From a virus: DNA of 38,213 nucleotides. The DNA lies in IMG/VR virus record IMGVR_UViG_3300046535_001103, positions 1-38,213 of that record; one strand, given 5' to 3'. Both the position numbers and the translations under genes were made by a program. How positions within the stretch are numbered: the stretch's first letter is position 1; every line of letters starts with the position of its first letter. A model generated the notes under the pieces. That model did no database searches. It had not been told where the DNA came from and worked only from the letters and a program-made list of their open reading frames with translations. Shown in pieces: positions 16,974 through 23,191 of this stretch.

Positions 16974-17308
16974 TGACCATCGACGAAGCTCTGGAGATCG
17001 TCGTCAGACGGACGGGCCACCATCGTTACCGCGCGCTGTGCGACCCCGCGGACCCTGCCCACAACCCGGCCTATCTCCCGCTCGTGATGCGTCTCGCGGG
17101 CGAGCCGGAGCCGGATATTTCACCGAATCTCGCCCCCGAAATCCCCCTGGCGGGCGACCTCGTGGCGGCCCTCGCCCAGCGACTCGGGGCCGACCGGCTC
17201 GCGAAGTGGGTAGAGAAGTGGGCCGGCAGGCCGTGCGGTTGTGCCGAGCGCCAAGCGGCCCTCAACCGGCTCGATGCGACGGCCCGGCGCTTCCTCGGGT
17301 GGCTCTGA
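16970..17308 (+). CDS. small late-operon protein with CGC motif
   Basis: The 112-residue product starts with two ATG codons overlapping the previous stop. It is helical and charged and ends PCGCAERQAALNRLD...RRFLGWL. A C-terminal CGCAxRQxxLN pattern recurs in small proteins at the end of phage tail modules that I have seen, but I know no function. Its last codon lies one base from the stop of the leftward lipoprotein gene, marking the end of the late operon. Confidence 0.68.
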   Translation: MMTIDEALEIVVRRTGHHRYRALCDPADPAHNPAYLPLVMRLAGEPEPDISPNLAPEIPLAGDLVAALAQRLGADRLAKWVEKWAGRPCGCAERQAALNRLDATARRFLGWL

Positions 17309-17309
17309 T

Positions 17310-17618
17310 CTAGCCTCCCGGCCGGGCGGCCCCCGCCTTGGCGATAATCTCCTCGGCCGACATCCCATCAAACGGCCGGAACACCTCGGCTTTCGATAGC
17401 CTCGGGGCCTCCTTCCCCGCCTCGGCCGAGGCCCGCATCAGCGCCGGCAGGCTCAACAGCGTCATTGCCCCCGCCAGCTCGCGGGCGCGATCGGGGCCGA
17501 GGGCCTCCCTCATGCGCGCGATCGACCCGGCGAGGGCCTCCTCCGACGAGCAATCGAGCCGAGGCGGCCCCCCGCAACCGGCCAGGCAGACGAGCAAAAG
17601 GAGCGGCATCACTTTCAT
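17310..17618 (-). CDS. putative lipoprotein (DUF6694-like)
   Basis: The 102-residue protein has a signal peptide with the lipobox LAGC (residues 12-15), so Cys15 would be lipidated. The mature part (RLDCSSEEALAGSIARMREAL, then EEIIAKAGAA at the C-terminus) resembles the DUF6694 lipoprotein pattern. Encoded leftward between the late operon and the regulatory region, it looks like a moron gene expressed in the lysogen, possibly for superinfection exclusion. That role is inference. Confidence 0.75.
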   Translation of the reverse strand: MKVMPLLLLVCLAGCGGPPRLDCSSEEALAGSIARMREALGPDRARELAGAMTLLSLPALMRASAEAGKEAPRLSKAEVFRPFDGMSAEEIIAKAGAARPGG

Positions 17619-17655
17619 GGGTGTTCTCGATGTGGGGGAAATTCTTACAACCTAC

Positions 17656-17682
17656 TTGCATGAGGCATTGCGGTTCATGCAA
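17656..17682. promoter_or_regulatory. 8-bp inverted-repeat operator candidate
   Basis: TTGCATGA (17656-17663) and TCATGCAA (17675-17682) are perfect inverted repeats separated by 11 bases, a centre-to-centre distance near two helical turns. They lie between the divergent lipoprotein gene and the rightward gene at 17726, in an AT-richer stretch. A dimeric repressor site or a transcript hairpin are both possible. Confidence 0.5.
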
Positions 17683-17725
17683 TATATGGCCTCTTCCCCC
17701 TCGCTACGAATGGAGTAGTAAAGCG

Positions 17726-18067
17726 ATGACTTCGGACGTTTCCATCACGATTCAGCCCCGTCCCCTTACAACGATGGTAGCGCAGGAACGCAACGGGTTC
17801 GGCCATTCAACCTCGATTGCACGGCTTTGGCGCCCCGAGGATTGCGGCCGTTGCCGTCTATGCCAGTGTTGCAGCGCTAGCAGGACGGGGCTTTGTCTCG
17901 TCACCATCCCGGATGTTGTCTCGGATGCCGATGCGCCCTTGTTCTCCCTCGACGAATGGGAGCGCCGAGGCCGGCGGCGCGTCGTTGCCTCCGACCTCTC
18001 GACCCCGAACCGCGGCCCGTGCGCCCGGTTGTTTGATCGCGACCTGATCAACGAACAACCGAGCTAA
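17726..18067 (+). CDS. cysteine-containing hypothetical protein (overlaps a leftward gene)
   Basis: The 113-residue product starts at the ATG at 17726, with GGAG about ten bases upstream. The middle has RPEDCGRCRLCQCC, a likely metal-binding cluster, then APLFSLDEWERRGR and a C-terminal GPCARLFDRDLI segment. Codon third positions are GC-rich in this frame. It overlaps the 3' part of the leftward gene ending at 17858 by 210 bases, so one of the two is probably shorter than drawn. Confidence 0.5.
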   Translation: MTSDVSITIQPRPLTTMVAQERNGFGHSTSIARLWRPEDCGRCRLCQCCSASRTGLCLVTIPDVVSDADAPLFSLDEWERRGRRRVVASDLSTPNRGPCARLFDRDLINEQPS

Positions 18068-18217
18068 GGAAGCCTCCTCGCCGTTGAAATCGACGACGCG
18101 GCCAGCCTCCAGGGTAAAACGGCAGACATCGGAGTCAGGCGACAATCCGGGGGGATCTTCGGAGAGTATCAAGTATTCCAGGCTAACAGTCAGAGTCCCG
18201 ATGCGCACCAAGTGCAT
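17858..18217 (-). CDS. small conserved MHLVRIG-type protein
   Basis: The 119-residue frame starts MHLVRIGTLTVSLEYLILSED and continues to FNGEEASLARLF near residue 57. This resembles short proteins frequent in planctomycetes and their phages: an MxLVRIG start, a small beta domain, and a final GEEAxxLxxxL helix. That domain would end near residue 60. The remaining part, of biased composition, overlaps the rightward gene and may be a read-on after loss of the original stop. A CGAGG ribosome binding site precedes the ATG. It is 13 bases from the upstream leftward gene, so they form an operon. Confidence 0.6.
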   Translation of the reverse strand: MHLVRIGTLTVSLEYLILSEDPPGLSPDSDVCRFTLEAGRVVDFNGEEASLARLFVDQVAIKQPGARAAVRGREVGGNDAPPASALPFVEGEQGRIGIRDNIRDGDETKPRPASAATLA

Positions 18218-18230
18218 GTTGCGGCCTCGA

Positions 18231-18599
18231 TTATGCGTGTTTTCCCTTTTTGGGGGCGGTCGGGTTGAGATCCCGGCCGGTTGTCGCGGGCCTTGCATTG
18301 GCCACGGCCTCCAGGCTATGCGCCCAATCGAGATTGGGGCCCGGCAGCGAGAGCAATCCGTCAAGATAACGGTGGCCGTCCCTCATCATCTTGAGGCGGC
18401 CCTCCTCGGGTTGTGCGGCGACCCATAAAAGCAGGGCGCACAGCGCCGATTGCTTGTCGGTGCGCGGCACGGCCCCGATCCCGGCACGAGCGACGTTGTA
18501 TTTGGCCAGCGTCACGAGCTCGTCAAGCGCCTTGGCGACCTCGGGAATGGCGCGAAAACTCGTTTTGTTCTCGTCATCAAGGTTCCTCATGGGGCCCAT
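18231..18599 (-). CDS. hypothetical regulator-like helical protein
   Basis: The 122-residue product starts at the ATG at 18599 behind a GGGGAGGGAG ribosome binding site; an internal ATG lies nine bases later. The first two thirds are helical (FRAIPEVAKALDELVTLAKYN, QSALCALLLWVAAQPEEGRLK), with a basic C-terminus. The arrangement suggests a small DNA-binding or dimerising protein, but no motif is decisive. It is the first gene of the leftward block and diverges from the ribbon-helix-helix gene across a regulatory spacer. Confidence 0.6.
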   Translation of the reverse strand: MGPMRNLDDENKTSFRAIPEVAKALDELVTLAKYNVARAGIGAVPRTDKQSALCALLLWVAAQPEEGRLKMMRDGHRYLDGLLSLPGPNLDWAHSLEAVANARPATTGRDLNPTAPKKGKHA

Positions 18600-18642
18600 T
18601 CTCCCTCCCCGACTTGACGCGCAAAAGCCCTCTTTGCCAGAA

Positions 18643-18749
18643 GCCTCCAAACAACCCGCAGGGATTTTGTCTCCTTTTGGCTTGACGGGGCCGATAATCC
18701 TGTTAGCCTCTCAGGACATTTGGAGGCAATTGGCCTTTGGGAGGCAAAG
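18643..18749. promoter_or_regulatory. operator cluster of GGAGGC half-sites
   Basis: GCCTCCAAA (18643-18651) is the exact reverse complement of TTTGGAGGC (18719-18727). A near direct copy, TTTGGGAGGCAAA, starts at 18736, 17 bases after the second, and its edges form CTTTG/CAAAG. The sites surround the candidate promoter and end just before the ribbon-helix-helix start, as expected for an autoregulated operator. Confidence 0.5.
18682..18709 (+). promoter_or_regulatory. candidate sigma-70-like promoter
   Basis: TTGACG (18682-18687) and TAGCCT (18704-18709) are separated by 16 bases, upstream of the small regulator at 18754 and inside the repeat cluster. The -35 match is good and the -10 match moderate. 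Confidence 0.42.
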
Positions 18750-18753
18750 CGGC

Positions 18754-18951
18754 ATGGGATTTCACACCGTTCAACCAAGCGATAAGGTCAAGATTTCAAT
18801 CCGCGTTGCGGACTCGAAGCGGCAAGAAATCAAGGCGGTGGCGGCCCTCTCGGGCACCGATGTTCAAGGCTGGCTCGAAGCGGCGGCCGATCGCGAGCTC
18901 GAGCGCATGCGTCCAGCGCTACAGGCGCTTCGCATGGCTTCGGCACAATGA
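18754..18951 (+). CDS. ribbon-helix-helix-like regulator
   Basis: The 65-residue product has a beta-strand-like VKISIRVADSKRQEIKAVAALSGTDVQGWLEAAADRE split across strand and two helices, the layout of Arc/CopG-type DNA-binding proteins. GGGAGG precedes the ATG by nine bases. Repeat elements directly upstream are candidate operators. It diverges from the leftward block and could control the switch between leftward and rightward transcription. The family is inferred from size and pattern. Confidence 0.6.
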   Translation: MGFHTVQPSDKVKISIRVADSKRQEIKAVAALSGTDVQGWLEAAADRELERMRPALQALRMASAQ

Positions 18952-18955
18952 CGAT

Positions 18956-18966
18956 AGTGTGACACT
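18956..18966. promoter_or_regulatory. 11-bp palindrome AGTGTGACACT
   Basis: A perfect palindrome with a one-base centre lies five bases after the stop of the small regulator and about 39 bases before the next start. It may be a binding site for one of the local regulators. Confidence 0.35.
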
Positions 18967-19004
18967 CCACCGATATCAAGCGAAATCCCCGAACAGGAGG
19001 AATG

Positions 19005-19235
19005 ATGCGCTCTGCGATTTTGATAGCGGCATGTCTGTTGATTTCCTGCAACGCGGGTTGCACCATCAACAGCCCCTTGGTTGCGCCATCAACCCCCGTC
19101 ATTTGCGGCCCGTGCGGCGCTCAGGCGATGGCGGCCCCGGCAATCACCCCGAGCTCGGGCCCGATCCCCGAGGCCCCGGGCATCTCGATTCCCCGGCTCC
19201 GCGACAACACACGCAGCATGTTCGCCGCACAGTAA
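19005..19235 (+). CDS. small putative lipoprotein
   Basis: The 76-residue product starts MRSAILIAACLLISC, a signal peptide whose LISC (residues 12-15) fits a lipobox. More cysteines follow (GCTI, CGPCG). The mature part is Pro/Ala-rich. The GGAGG at 18996-19000 is better spaced for the second ATG (19005) than the first (19002). No family recognised. A phage lipoprotein here could act at the envelope in lysogeny or lysis. Confidence 0.6.
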   Translation: MRSAILIAACLLISCNAGCTINSPLVAPSTPVICGPCGAQAMAAPAITPSSGPIPEAPGISIPRLRDNTRSMFAAQ

Positions 19236-19290
19236 GCGGCCCCCGGCAACCGGTTCCCATTCGCAACCAAACCCAAGGAAGGGCGATTTC

Positions 19291-19713
19291 ATGCGATACG
19301 AGACCAAGGGCCTATCGGCGGCCTCACTCGTCGGCGATCTGGTGAAAGTCAAGGCCGACCTTCGCGCGGCACGGGAAAGCATCGGCTTTCTCACTGATCG
19401 CGAGCGGCGCATCCTCGAAGCGCTCAAGCCGGCCATCCCCCTCGGTTCGACCGTCAATATCAGGGCCTATTGCTATACCGATACGGCCACCAATCACCAT
19501 CTCGAAATCAACCATGATGAGATCGGCATCACCGCGGCCTTTATTCCTCTGATGGAAACCCACGAGATCAAGTTCCCCGATCCCCCGGCCCCCCTGGAGG
19601 ACACAATCGACGTTGAGCTCCCCGACCACGATGCGGTTATTGACCCCTCTTCTGAGGTGGTCCGCGGCAACCCGATCCCCCCCGACCTTTCCGACCTCGA
19701 CGAATCGACCTAA
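19291..19713 (+). CDS. hypothetical acidic protein
   Basis: The 140-residue product has an N-terminal helical part (LVKVKADLRAARESIGFLTDRERRILEAL), a short beta part, and a long acidic C-terminus rich in Asp and Pro. AAGGAAGGG precedes the ATG. Upstream in-frame sequence back to 19081 overlaps the lipoprotein gene and is not used. No family recognised. Confidence 0.65.
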   Translation: MRYETKGLSAASLVGDLVKVKADLRAARESIGFLTDRERRILEALKPAIPLGSTVNIRAYCYTDTATNHHLEINHDEIGITAAFIPLMETHEIKFPDPPAPLEDTIDVELPDHDAVIDPSSEVVRGNPIPPDLSDLDEST

Positions 19714-19734
19714 CGGCAAGCCCGAGGAGGCGGC

Positions 19735-20037
19735 ATGTCAGTATTGCAATCAAGGATTCCGATTGATGCCTTGCGGCGCGTTGCGGCCGAGCTCCACACC
19801 CTTGGCGAGCCCGCGCGGCTCACCCTGCTATGGTGGTTGATGCAGGGCGAGCGGACAGTAACCGAGCTCTGCGCGGTTACCGGCTTTCGCCAGCAAGCCA
19901 TAAGCCATCACCTCACCTTGCTCAAGCTCCGGCACATTGTTGCGGTTGAGCGGGCCGGCAAGTCGAATCTGTACCGGCTCACCGACTCGGGGCGCGAGGC
20001 GATGCGCCGCGCGGCCATCCCCGGCACCCCCCCTTGA
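19735..20037 (+). CDS. ArsR-like winged-helix regulator
   Basis: The 100-residue protein reads LGEPARLTLLWWLMQGERTV, then TELCAVTGFRQQAISHHLTLLKLRHIV and a wing with AGKSNLYRLTDSG. This is the standard ArsR layout, with the recognition helix at QQAISHHLTLL. No metal-binding cysteine pair of the classical type is seen. A GAGGAGG ribosome binding site precedes the ATG. A second ArsR-like gene lies at 26690. It probably represses a local phage promoter. Confidence 0.82.
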   Translation: MSVLQSRIPIDALRRVAAELHTLGEPARLTLLWWLMQGERTVTELCAVTGFRQQAISHHLTLLKLRHIVAVERAGKSNLYRLTDSGREAMRRAAIPGTPP

Positions 20038-20093
20038 ACCACGGCCCATGTGGGCCTTGGACGTTTCCCACGTCTCTGTTGAGAGCATCCAAT

Positions 20094-20867
20094 ATGAAAC
20101 GGTTTTGGTTACACTTCGGCATTGCCTTGGGGTGGCTCATTGTGGCTTGCCTCACTCTTCAGGCGGTGGTCAAGGGCGAGGAGGCGCAGCCCTCCCCGCA
20201 GACCCCCGGCAAGAATTGGCAACCCGTCATCCCCGCGCCGGCCCCCCCGGTTCCTCCTCCGGCCCCTCGGGCCCCGACCCCGAGGCGCGACTTCGCGACC
20301 CCTCCAACCGACGGGCCCAACGATCCCCCAGCGCCTCCGGCTCCCCCGGCTCCCCCGCCGGCGCCTCCGGCCCCCGCACCAGCGGTTCCCCCTCCGGCCC
20401 CGGTTGCCCCGGTTGTCCCCGTGGCGCGGTTGTCGCTCGAATCTCAGGGTGTGCCGATCATCCTTGGCAACACCGGCAACATCAACCTCGGCACCATCTC
20501 TAACCCGGCCCCAGCGCCCGCAGCGGCCCCCCGGCCAGCGGCCGACCCGGCCCCCGCGCAGTCTCTTGCCCCGATCCTTGTAGCGGTGGCCACGGCCCCG
20601 GCCACTCAATCCCTCATCGCGGGGGCCTCTCGTCGCATCGCGGGGGCCCTCGGCTACCTCGCAACGGGCAAATGCCCCTCCTCGGCCCCCGCAGTCACCA
20701 CGGCCACACCGGCGGCCTTCGTCGCGGCCTACCCAGCGCAGCAGGTTCAACTGATGGCCTACTCGGCCCCGGCTCCCCCCGCGGCGGCCCCGGCTCCAAC
20801 TCCGCAGGCATGGCTTGCGGCCCCGGCACCCAACCCGGCGGCCAAGTGCCGTTTCTTCGGGCAATGA
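20094..20867 (+). CDS. proline/alanine-rich exported or membrane-anchored protein
   Basis: The 257-residue product has one hydrophobic N-terminal segment (HFGIALGWLIVACLTLQAVV) that could be an anchor or signal peptide, then long Pro/Ala tracts. In the middle is a short folded-looking part (ARLSLESQGVPIILGNTGNINLG). The start at 20094 is preferred because the upstream extension overlaps the previous gene. The composition resembles linker-rich cell-surface or periplasmic proteins. No function can be assigned. Confidence 0.6.
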   Translation: MKRFWLHFGIALGWLIVACLTLQAVVKGEEAQPSPQTPGKNWQPVIPAPAPPVPPPAPRAPTPRRDFATPPTDGPNDPPAPPAPPAPPPAPPAPAPAVPPPAPVAPVVPVARLSLESQGVPIILGNTGNINLGTISNPAPAPAAAPRPAADPAPAQSLAPILVAVATAPATQSLIAGASRRIAGALGYLATGKCPSSAPAVTTATPAAFVAAYPAQQVQLMAYSAPAPPAAAPAPTPQAWLAAPAPNPAAKCRFFGQ

Positions 20868-20930
20868 TCTGATCCGGTTCACCCCTCTTTCTCCTCGGAA
20901 CAGGGAGAGGCTTTCCAAGAAAGGCGGCCC

Positions 20931-21326
20931 ATGTTTGTGACCGAGATTACCGTTCACGCGGGACGGACCTTCAACCATCCGCACGAGTCTTATTCCAACT
21001 TCAAGCCGGGTGTCTCGATGACAGCGACCATCGAGCCCGGCGAGGACTCGGGGGAGGCAACCAAGCTCCTCCAGGCCAGGGCCGAGGGCGCGGTGGAAGA
21101 TCTGAAATCCCGCATCCTCAGCGACCTCCAGGCCATCCGCGACCAGCGGGCGCGACAATCTGAGGAGGAGCGACTCAAGGCGGATCTTGAGAGCGCGGAA
21201 ACGAATCTCAAGGACTTCCAGGCTCGGTTCAATCACCAGCGCGCATTGCAACCCGCAAACCGGCAACTCGCCGAGGCGCGGGAAGCGGCCGACGATGACG
21301 AGCCCGACGACGACGGCTCTTTATAA
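20931..21326 (+). CDS. conserved phage-type hypothetical protein with coiled coil
   Basis: The 131-residue product has a beta-type N-terminal half (FVTEITVHAGRTFNHPHESY, then KPGVSMTATI). Its C-terminal half is helical (EGAVEDLKSRILSDLQAIRD, EERLKADLESAETNLKDFQ), probably a coiled coil, and it ends acidic. I recognise the HAGRTFNHP...SYSNFKPGV pattern from small genes in recombination regions of some phages but know no function. A GAAAGG site precedes the ATG. Confidence 0.7.
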   Translation: MFVTEITVHAGRTFNHPHESYSNFKPGVSMTATIEPGEDSGEATKLLQARAEGAVEDLKSRILSDLQAIRDQRARQSEEERLKADLESAETNLKDFQARFNHQRALQPANRQLAEAREAADDDEPDDDGSL

Positions 21327-21338
21327 GCCCCAACCCCA

Positions 21339-21363
21339 GGCCCCGCGGTGTGAGCGCGGGGCC
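21339..21363 (+). terminator. 9-bp GC hairpin, member of a repeated hairpin family
   Basis: GGCCCCGCG (21339-21347) pairs perfectly with CGCGGGGCC (21355-21363) around a seven-base loop, 12 bases after a stop codon. It has no T run. The GCCCCGCG stem is shared with hairpins at 24297 and 25954. Confidence 0.5.
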
Positions 21364-21378
21364 CGTGGAGGCCCTCGA

Positions 21379-21696
21379 ATGAGCAGGTTCCTTGAGAAGG
21401 AATTTGGCAAATGTTCCTCCGACAAGGCCGAGCTCGCGATTCTTCTCTCTGAGCTCGTCGCCTATCACCCGAAGGATACAGTCGATCGCTTTGAGCGCCG
21501 ACTCATGGCGGCCCGAAACATCCTCGCCGAGATAGCGCCGATGACGCTTGCCTCTGAGCTCGCGGCGGCCTCGGCGTCGGTAATCCCCCGTGGCATTGAG
21601 GGCGGCATCATTGCACAGACGACCGGACGGCCAGGCGAGACGATTCAGAAAAGCTATGAGCGCGAAGTAACCCGGCCCCGAAACAGTGAGGACTGA
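21379..21696 (+). CDS. hypothetical helical protein
   Basis: The 105-residue product (KCSSDKAELAILLSELVAYH, then RLMAARNILAEIAPM and ETIQKSYEREV) is mostly helical with no motif I recognise. The upstream in-frame extension covers the hairpin and the preceding gene and is not used. The next short frame starts inside its stop codon. Confidence 0.6.
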   Translation: MSRFLEKEFGKCSSDKAELAILLSELVAYHPKDTVDRFERRLMAARNILAEIAPMTLASELAAASASVIPRGIEGGIIAQTTGRPGETIQKSYEREVTRPRNSED

Positions 21697-21848
21697 TGGC
21701 CGAGGCCATCGCGAAGGCTCGCGCGGAAGCCTACTCCGCGTGTGGCGTTCAAGAGTCTGGCGACTCCCCGGGAAGGTTGCAAACTCCTCGGGCCCGTTGC
21801 AACGGGGGCAAGGTTCGATCCCTTGGGGCGGCAATGGCCAGGGCATGA
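21696..21848 (+). CDS. very short ORF in TGATG overlap, doubtful
   Basis: A 50-codon frame starts with an ATG overlapping the preceding TGA. It begins MAEAIAKARAEAYSACG and then becomes Arg/Gly-rich. The second half coincides with the tRNA-like T-arm element at 21809, so it may be translated only in part or not at all. No ribosome binding site is visible; coupling to the upstream gene would be needed. Confidence 0.3.
   Translation: MAEAIAKARAEAYSACGVQESGDSPGRLQTPRARCNGGKVRSLGAAMARA
21744..21833 (+). other. tRNA-like element, incomplete
   Basis: CAAGG-TTCGATC-CCTTG (21809-21825) has the form of a tRNA T-arm: a five-pair stem with the conserved GTTCGA core. Upstream a GAGTC/GACTC hairpin with a TGGC loop and the palindromic CCCGTTGCAACGGG stem lie in the order of D and variable arms. 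The end stems GGCGTTC and GGGCGGC pair with one mismatch and two wobbles. No normal seven-base anticodon loop forms (about 14 bases instead), so it is not a standard functional tRNA as read. Confidence 0.3.
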
Positions 21849-21881
21849 CGCCTCGGCCGGGGTTGAAAGCAGGGAGGCGAC

Positions 21882-22130
21882 GTGCAAACCAAAAACATGT
21901 GGCTCGACAATGACGGGGGCCTATGGCTTCGCCAGGGCGACAAGGGCCTCGGGCGGCCCGTCAAGATCGGCCATATCGTTCGGTCCCCGCGGTGGCCTCG
22001 GGAACGGGGCGACCGGCCCGACTGGTTCGCAGCCGAGATCAAGCAACTGAAAACCGATTGGGCCGACCCGGAACGCTTCGCGCCGGAACCAGACCCGGCG
22101 GTGGATTCCCGCGGGCGGCCCTACAAGTGA
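21882..22130 (+). CDS. small hypothetical protein
   Basis: The 82-residue product starts with GTG at 21882 because GGGAGG (21872-21877) is four bases upstream; an internal ATG lies at 21897. The sequence has MWLDNDGGLWLRQGDKGLGRP, WFAAEIKQLKTDWADPERF and a polar C-terminus. No motif recognised. It belongs to the small genes preceding the recombination cassette. Confidence 0.6.
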   Translation: MQTKNMWLDNDGGLWLRQGDKGLGRPVKIGHIVRSPRWPRERGDRPDWFAAEIKQLKTDWADPERFAPEPDPAVDSRGRPYK

Positions 22131-22140
22131 AGGAGCATCC

Positions 22141-22326
22141 ATGAATATTCAGAACATCGGCCCGTGCGACTATTGCGGCTCCCCGATCACCGTCGACCTG
22201 GACCGGCCGAAGCCCATCACCGTTGCGTGCGAGTTTTGCGGCCATGTCTACGGCACGATTTCCAACCCCAAACCCCAACCGATAGAAAGGTTGATTCATG
22301 CAACTCCCGGCTATGATCGTAACTGA
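22141..22326 (+). CDS. small zinc-ribbon protein
   Basis: The 61-residue product has two CxxC pairs (CDYCGS at residues 9-14 and CEFCGH at 30-35), the layout of a zinc ribbon. A GAAGGAG site precedes the ATG. It overlaps the exonuclease start by 29 bases, so the two are translated together. It may be a small DNA- or RNA-binding partner of the recombination proteins; that is inference. Confidence 0.7.
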   Translation: MNIQNIGPCDYCGSPITVDLDRPKPITVACEFCGHVYGTISNPKPQPIERLIHATPGYDRN

Positions 22327-23191
22327 CAGGGCCGAATGGCTCCGCGCCAGGAAGGAGGGCATCGGCGCCAGCGAAGCAGCGGCGGCCCTCGGCATGTCCC
22401 CCTTCGAGTCACCGCGCGAGCTCTATCTCCGCAAGCTCGGCATGCTCCCCGATGTTGAGGAAACCGAGGCGATGGCCGAGGGCTCATTCATGGAGCCCTA
22501 CATCGCGCGGCGCTACATGGAGCGCACCGGGCGACTCATCACCGGCACCCAGCTTTTTTACCGATCCCCGATCACATGCCTCATGGCCACGATTGACGGC
22601 ATGACGGACGCGGGTTATCCGGTCGAATTCAAATGGACCACGCGCCCGGGCAACCTTGACCTCGGCGAGGAGGCGACTGACGACTTGCCCCCCCATTGGC
22701 TCATTCAGGGCCATCAGCAAATGATCCTCACCGGCACGGCCCGGGTTGACTTCGCAGTCAAGGCCCCCGGGCGGCCCGTGCGGATCTTCGACGTGCGGCG
22801 CGATGAGGAGCTCTGCGAATCCATCATCATCGGGGTTCGTCGTTTTTGGGCCGACGTTCAAAACCGGGTTGTCCCCGAGAGCAACGGCCGGGCCGACGCG
22901 CGGACCCTCCATCTCATCTACCCCGACAGCCTCGGCGAGGTGGCGCTCGACGATCATGCGGCCAGGCTCATTGATGATTACGAGCGCCTTGGCGGCGAGT
23001 GCAAGGCCCTCGATGAGGAGCGGGCCGAGGCCAAGGCGGCCATCCTCGAGATCCTCGGCAACCATGCACTCGGCCGGCTCCCCGATGGCCGATGCATCAC
23101 GCGCAAGGTCGTCACCGTCGGAGAGAAAACCTACACGCGCAAGGGTTACAGTTTCACCGGAATGTGGATCGGGAAGGGAGGCCGGAATTGA
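22298..23191 (+). CDS. YqaJ-like viral exonuclease
   Basis: The 297-residue nuclease of the lambda-exonuclease type resects double-stranded DNA ends for annealing by RecT. The family motifs are GIGASEAAAALG (21-32), the EGSFMEP segment with acidic residues, and ATIDG...VEFKW, which supplies D100, E110 and K112 of the PD-(D/E)xK core. HWLIQGHQQMILTG follows. The next gene is RecT, started by TTG overlapping this stop, the normal exonuclease-annealase pair. An AAAGG site supports the ATG at 22298. Confidence 0.92.
   Translation: MQLPAMIVTDRAEWLRARKEGIGASEAAAALGMSPFESPRELYLRKLGMLPDVEETEAMAEGSFMEPYIARRYMERTGRLITGTQLFYRSPITCLMATIDGMTDAGYPVEFKWTTRPGNLDLGEEATDDLPPHWLIQGHQQMILTGTARVDFAVKAPGRPVRIFDVRRDEELCESIIIGVRRFWADVQNRVVPESNGRADARTLHLIYPDSLGEVALDDHAARLIDDYERLGGECKALDEERAEAKAAILEILGNHALGRLPDGRCITRKVVTVGEKTYTRKGYSFTGMWIGKGGRN

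Noticed and set aside
17752-18051. Leftward ORF of 99 codons, Arg/Ser-rich
   Set aside because: It overlaps two better candidates and has shadow-like composition.
18391-18753. Upstream extension of the ribbon-helix-helix gene
   Set aside because: It runs antisense through the leftward gene and the operator region; GGGAGG supports the ATG at 18754.
16970-20037. A cI/Cro-type repressor pair
   Set aside because: No lambda-repressor-type HTH with a peptidase or dimerisation domain was found; only RHH-like and ArsR-like small proteins are visible.
21742-22050. Rightward ORF MAFKSLATPREGCK
   Set aside because: It crosses the tRNA-like element and the better supported gene at 21882, and has no ribosome binding site.
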